Assembly (NCBI GenBank): GCA_937894115.1
Contig: CALBFP010000251.1
Span: 1 to 48,631 of the forward strand
DNA from: an uncultured euryarchaeote
GTDB taxonomy: Archaea; Thermoplasmatota; Poseidoniia; Poseidoniales; Poseidoniaceae
Direction: 5' to 3'
DNA: 48,631 nt
A model generated the notes under the pieces. It made no database searches. It saw nothing but the letters and a program-made list of their open reading frames with translations, and was not told where the DNA came from. Positions 44,685 to 48,631 of this stretch are shown here, piece after piece. The position numbers were made by a program, and so were the translations under genes. Every line of letters begins with the position of its first letter. The first letter of the stretch is position 1.

Positions 44685-47126
44685 TCAAGGATTCCCTATG
44701 ACGCCTATGGATAGAATTTTCAAAACACCGTTGATTGCAGCCCACAGGCTAATTGGGACAAGAACCAGTCCTGTAAAGCGAGCAAATGTATCTGCACCAA
44801 CCCGTCCGAAAATGTTTGAGAACGGACCTCCCCATGATGCTATGAATCGGAGCACAAGGATTGAGAGACCTGCAATCAAAATGTGGCCAAGAACAAGGAG
44901 TACTGCAAGAACGATTCCCATTCCACCACTGAGTGCTGCTGCACCAACGCCTTGAGCCAACAAACCAGGGTCAGCCATCCATGACAACCATCCGATGAAG
45001 ACACCGAGGAGCACATCGCGCTGCATGTCTTCTTTCATGCGCCACGCTTGAAAGGAGGTAGGGGTCCGGCCGTGAATCAGCGAACCGAGGAATTGTGCTT
45101 CAATCGGTGAACCTCCACGCAAGGTCATGACGCACATGAAAATGAACCACAGTGACATCAGAACAGAAAACAAATGCAGCAGTGATGTGCCGATGGGTAG
45201 GATGCTCAAGACGAGGAGCGGAAGGTGGACCAACAAAGCGCCCAACCCTCCGGCAAGAACAATGCTTGCCCACAGCGTACCCGGTGGCAGAGGTTCCTCT
45301 GGCTTCGTCCAGCCTTGTCGAGGAAGAGCAAGGAAAAGAAGGAACAGTCCCGTAGGGAAGAGTACCGAGAAGTAAGTTCCAAGACTGGTTGGCCCTCCTC
45401 GATTGATCGCTTCAATGGCATCGTTCATGGCTTTCGCCCCACCAGTCGGTGATTGACTCCAGGTGACGTGCATGCTCTTGTCGACAAGAATCAAAGCGTC
45501 TGCATTCCCCGTTGGGGAGGTTCTCACGAATTCTTCGTTGTAATCCAGAACAATTGGCCAACTGGTGTTGATTGTATTTCGATACGCATCAACATCACTC
45601 ATCATTGAATCGTCTCCAATGACAATTTGAACCACTGAAACATCATCGCGTTGACCAAGTAACAAGTCAAGTTCATTCGCTTGATCTTGTGCAGATTCGG
45701 AACCAGGTGCGACCACTCCGATAGCAAGGACATTGGCGTCTCCAATCAACTCGGTGAGGGTTGTGAATTCAGCGCCGCTTGACTTCAATTCTGCATCAAC
45801 GAGCAAAGCATTGTCACTAAGTTGTGCTTCTGTGCTTAGATTCGATTGAGAAAATCCAATTGGGAGCATCAAGAGCATCATCAGCACCAATGCGATGAGA
45901 ATCGGAAGCGGAAATGGATCCTCTGCATTCAATCCTTTGTAAGCAAATCCGAGGAAACATGCGATGGTCGAGAGGCTCAACCAGAGGCCTGCACTAGCCA
46001 AACCTTTGGATTCGGATTGGACCTCGAATCGAATTATACCAAACGCATGGCAACCTATGTTGGGGCTTCCGCTTGTTGTCTTGACACAAATTTCGAGGTT
46101 TGATGTACCCTTTTGCAGGACTTCGTCACCGGTCCATATCCACGCTGTCTCATTGTTTCCGAGGCTCCGCTCCATCCGAACCCGATCGACCGAGCTGTCC
46201 ATGACCATGTCTCGATCATTGTTTGTCTTCACGTCATCATCGAGCGGCCCTCTCAGGACCCAAGAGACAGCTGGCTCACCGTCTCCCTCGACAAAAACGT
46301 CATCAATGCCCCATGGAAGGGTTGGAATAAATTCGATGTGCGCTCGACGTGAGGAATCAACTCGAATGCTTGCCGACGGTTCGTAGACTTTCCCAGTCAT
46401 GATGATCCCACCAGCATTGGTTTCTAATCCACCCCATTGCACTCTGGCGAGTGTTCCCTCGCAGAGGTGTTCAGCGCTCAGTGAAATCGAAAATGTAGCA
46501 CCTGCTGTTAAATCAATGGACATCATCACAATCTCGCCAGAGAAGTTCTGAGGATCGTTGAAATCTATGGTATCGAGTGTGTGGGTAACGGTCGATTCAT
46601 AGACCTGCGAACCTTGAGCGCTCGAGTTGGAAATGCTCACAGTCATCACCAATGTCGTTGAATCATCAAGTGGCGTGAATGGGAAGGATGGGTTCACACA
46701 TTGCGTTGGCTGTGCAAAAGCGGCTTGTGGGACAAGGTAGGCGCTAAAGTATGTTGACATGTTGATGGTACCTTTCATTGAATTCACCAACGGTTGCGAC
46801 GTCAATGTGAAAATTGGTACCAATCCGGTGTTGGGTGAAATATCGGCAAAGGCAAGGGTTGAATCTGGGCGCTCACGTTGCAGCACAGAGGTTTCTGCAT
46901 CTTCTCCTTCGACGTACAGTCGTTGTTCAAAATCCATCTCCCACTCGACATAACCTGCCTCGTATGAGACGTTATCAACGGCTTGAACAGACGTTAGCGC
47001 AATCCCAGAAAAAAACAATGCCATCAGCAGCACTGCGATGATGTAACGATGGCGCATGACACGCTGAGTGTGAACAAGTTCATGAACTCGGCGGCGTTTT
47101 ACATCGGAGTTCCGAGGTAGAACCAC
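44685..47126 (-). CDS. Large membrane protein with extracytoplasmic domain and thioredoxin-like segment
   Basis: 813 aa; N-term signal; VSVVQIVIGDDSMMSDVDAYRNTINTSWPIVLDYN...ADALILVDKSMHVTW; many TMs at C-term. Confidence 0.65.
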   Translation of the reverse strand: MVLPRNSDVKRRRVHELVHTQRVMRHRYIIAVLLMALFFSGIALTSVQAVDNVSYEAGYVEWEMDFEQRLYVEGEDAETSVLQRERPDSTLAFADISPNTGLVPIFTLTSQPLVNSMKGTINMSTYFSAYLVPQAAFAQPTQCVNPSFPFTPLDDSTTLVMTVSISNSSAQGSQVYESTVTHTLDTIDFNDPQNFSGEIVMMSIDLTAGATFSISLSAEHLCEGTLARVQWGGLETNAGGIIMTGKVYEPSASIRVDSSRRAHIEFIPTLPWGIDDVFVEGDGEPAVSWVLRGPLDDDVKTNNDRDMVMDSSVDRVRMERSLGNNETAWIWTGDEVLQKGTSNLEICVKTTSGSPNIGCHAFGIIRFEVQSESKGLASAGLWLSLSTIACFLGFAYKGLNAEDPFPLPILIALVLMMLLMLPIGFSQSNLSTEAQLSDNALLVDAELKSSGAEFTTLTELIGDANVLAIGVVAPGSESAQDQANELDLLLGQRDDVSVVQIVIGDDSMMSDVDAYRNTINTSWPIVLDYNEEFVRTSPTGNADALILVDKSMHVTWSQSPTGGAKAMNDAIEAINRGGPTSLGTYFSVLFPTGLFLLFLALPRQGWTKPEEPLPPGTLWASIVLAGGLGALLVHLPLLVLSILPIGTSLLHLFSVLMSLWFIFMCVMTLRGGSPIEAQFLGSLIHGRTPTSFQAWRMKEDMQRDVLLGVFIGWLSWMADPGLLAQGVGAAALSGGMGIVLAVLLVLGHILIAGLSILVLRFIASWGGPFSNIFGRVGADTFARFTGLVLVPISLWAAINGVLKILSIGVIGNP

Positions 47127-47860
47127 ATCAAAGCAACACCTGCTATGATGGAGAGCGCGTTAACCGAACCCTTGGTGAGAAATCCTCTGTTTTCCAGCAC
47201 AGCACCGAGGACGCTATCGATTTGACAACCCAGAAACCCGAGACCAGCTACGATTGCCGAAAGAATTAGGCTTTCATTTAGATCCATGGAGAACATGATG
47301 ATACTCGCCACTAGAGTGCTGATTCCAATTAGAAGGCCTCCAGCAGCGGCTGCAAGTTGGCCGTTCGGTGAAAATCCACCGTTTTCACCAGCATTGCATG
47401 GTTTGAAGGTCGTTATCATTCGGACACGAGCGTCAAGGCAACCGATTTCGCTGGCCCATGTATCGGAGGTGGCAACCGCTACGGCAGCAGCAAACATCCA
47501 CAACCCGTTTTGCCAATCTTCGAGAAGGAACGCAATCAGTGCAACCAAGGCTGGCATACCACCGTTAGCGGCCACGTTGACCCAGCCTCTGTGCCCATCA
47601 GACGATTCGTTAAGTCCACGTTGTGTCTTCTCTTCGAACCTCCACTTGGTCGCCAAGTGGCTGCTCAAGAGAAAACAGAGCAGCAGCAACAGCCAAGTCC
47701 AGTGCCCGAGGCTCCCCACAAAGAATCCCAGTAATGCAGCGGCGAAGACCCCATTTTTGTCAAGAATGTGTGCCTTGAGAGAGGCAGCAACGAGACACAG
47801 TATGAGAATCGATGTGATGGCGAGATTCCCATCAACGAAACCACCGGAGGTAAAATCCAT
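47099..47860 (-). CDS. DUF92/TMEM19-family membrane protein
   Basis: GVFAAALLGFFVGSLG, ATSDTWASEIG, NGGFSPNGQLAAAAGG, ENRGFLTKGSVNALSI. Confidence 0.87.
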   Translation of the reverse strand: MDFTSGGFVDGNLAITSILILCLVAASLKAHILDKNGVFAAALLGFFVGSLGHWTWLLLLLCFLLSSHLATKWRFEEKTQRGLNESSDGHRGWVNVAANGGMPALVALIAFLLEDWQNGLWMFAAAVAVATSDTWASEIGCLDARVRMITTFKPCNAGENGGFSPNGQLAAAAGGLLIGISTLVASIIMFSMDLNESLILSAIVAGLGFLGCQIDSVLGAVLENRGFLTKGSVNALSIIAGVALMWFYLGTPM

Positions 47861-47943
47861 GACCAGCCCTCATAAGACGGCCGTTGTGATTGGTTTTGTT
47901 CTTTGCGTATGCAATACCTCGTAATCCGTTGATTTACCTCACC

Positions 47944-48621
47944 TTATTGAGAATCCATTGCAGCAGCAATGACGTACCTTCCAAACGTCCACAAGAGAGC
48001 GATGAGTGTAACAATCCAAGTCAAATCAATGACAAGCCCCAACAATGGGTCGAGGCCTAAAGCGATGGTAGAAACAAGTACAGAACTACCGTTCCAAAAA
48101 GCGTGACCCAATATTGCAATACCAAGCATAACAGGTAAGGAGGTGGGAAGTTCAAGGTTTGAGCGCTTGTTGAGGAAAGGTGTCTGAACGTCTTGGTACA
48201 GTTTGTTGCTCTGAGGGGAAGCGTTAGGATTCCGTGGGTCGACAAGATTCATGTTTCCAAATTCTGGAATTCGCTGTTTTGGACGATTTTGCTCAAGCAT
48301 GTGACCGATAGCGTATCCACTGCATGCAGTCCACATGGCGTGGCCAGGTATCGAACCAATACCGCGCACAACTGAAGTCAATCCATAAGAAAAAGCCATG
48401 ATCTCACCAGCGAACAGACTAAACAAAATGTATTGAAGATTCTCAAGAAGTGCAAAACCTAGACCAACCGTGAATCCTACCTGAAATCCACGCTTTTTTG
48501 AATCGATCATTCCTGCGAGCGACCATACGGCCAATGCCTTGCAAATTTCCTCTCCAATCGGTGCAGAAACAACCACTGTGATGTTCTCAATAAGGGTCGT
48601 CGATGCTTGTCCTCCACTCAA
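47944..48621 (-). CDS. PrsW-family intramembrane protease-like protein (may extend past window edge)
   Basis: PIGEEICKALAVW (EExxK), ...HAMWTACSGYAIGHML, LGHAFWNGSS. Confidence 0.82.
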   Translation of the reverse strand: MSGGQASTTLIENITVVVSAPIGEEICKALAVWSLAGMIDSKKRGFQVGFTVGLGFALLENLQYILFSLFAGEIMAFSYGLTSVVRGIGSIPGHAMWTACSGYAIGHMLEQNRPKQRIPEFGNMNLVDPRNPNASPQSNKLYQDVQTPFLNKRSNLELPTSLPVMLGIAILGHAFWNGSSVLVSTIALGLDPLLGLVIDLTWIVTLIALLWTFGRYVIAAAMDSQ

Positions 48622-48631
48622 GAAAAGAACC

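Overview
The window is a compact archaeal chromosome segment. From gene content and sequence style it is most likely a Marine Group II / Poseidoniales-like euryarchaeon; this placement is inference. It has about 44 protein genes, one tRNA-Ser(CGA), almost no intergenic space and many slightly overlapping gene ends. Recognisable blocks: purF with a TTG-start rpl37e missed by the ORF track; an rpl44e-rps27e-aIF2alpha-nop10-PAC2 translation cluster; ABCE1 and rpl10e; a bacterial-style mutS-mutL pair; aroA, moaA and a LON-domain protein; GGPP synthase and geranylgeranyl reductase; a Tad-like type IV pilus ATPase/TadB/TadC cluster next to RPA and its associated protein; tldD/tldE; Cgi121 and Hel308; SprT-like, PaaI-like, DUF92 and PrsW-like genes. 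No CRISPR array, rRNA, transposase or prophage was seen. Most interesting observations: (1) an ABCE1 that keeps its ATPase motifs but has lost the canonical eight-cysteine 2x[4Fe-4S] pattern; (2) rpl44e missing three of four zinc-ribbon cysteines; (3) an E. coli-type PurF lacking the Fe-S ligands of the Bacillus type; (4) a Cas4/RecB-like protein with Fe-S cysteines but a degraded nuclease motif, next to an orphan K/N-rich small basic protein; (5) a divergent HMBS-like protein; (6) a phage-baseplate-like small protein in the pilus operon; (7) a triple SAP-like repeat protein; (8) several perfect inverted repeats in promoter gaps. All family calls are from reading motifs by eye, with no database search.
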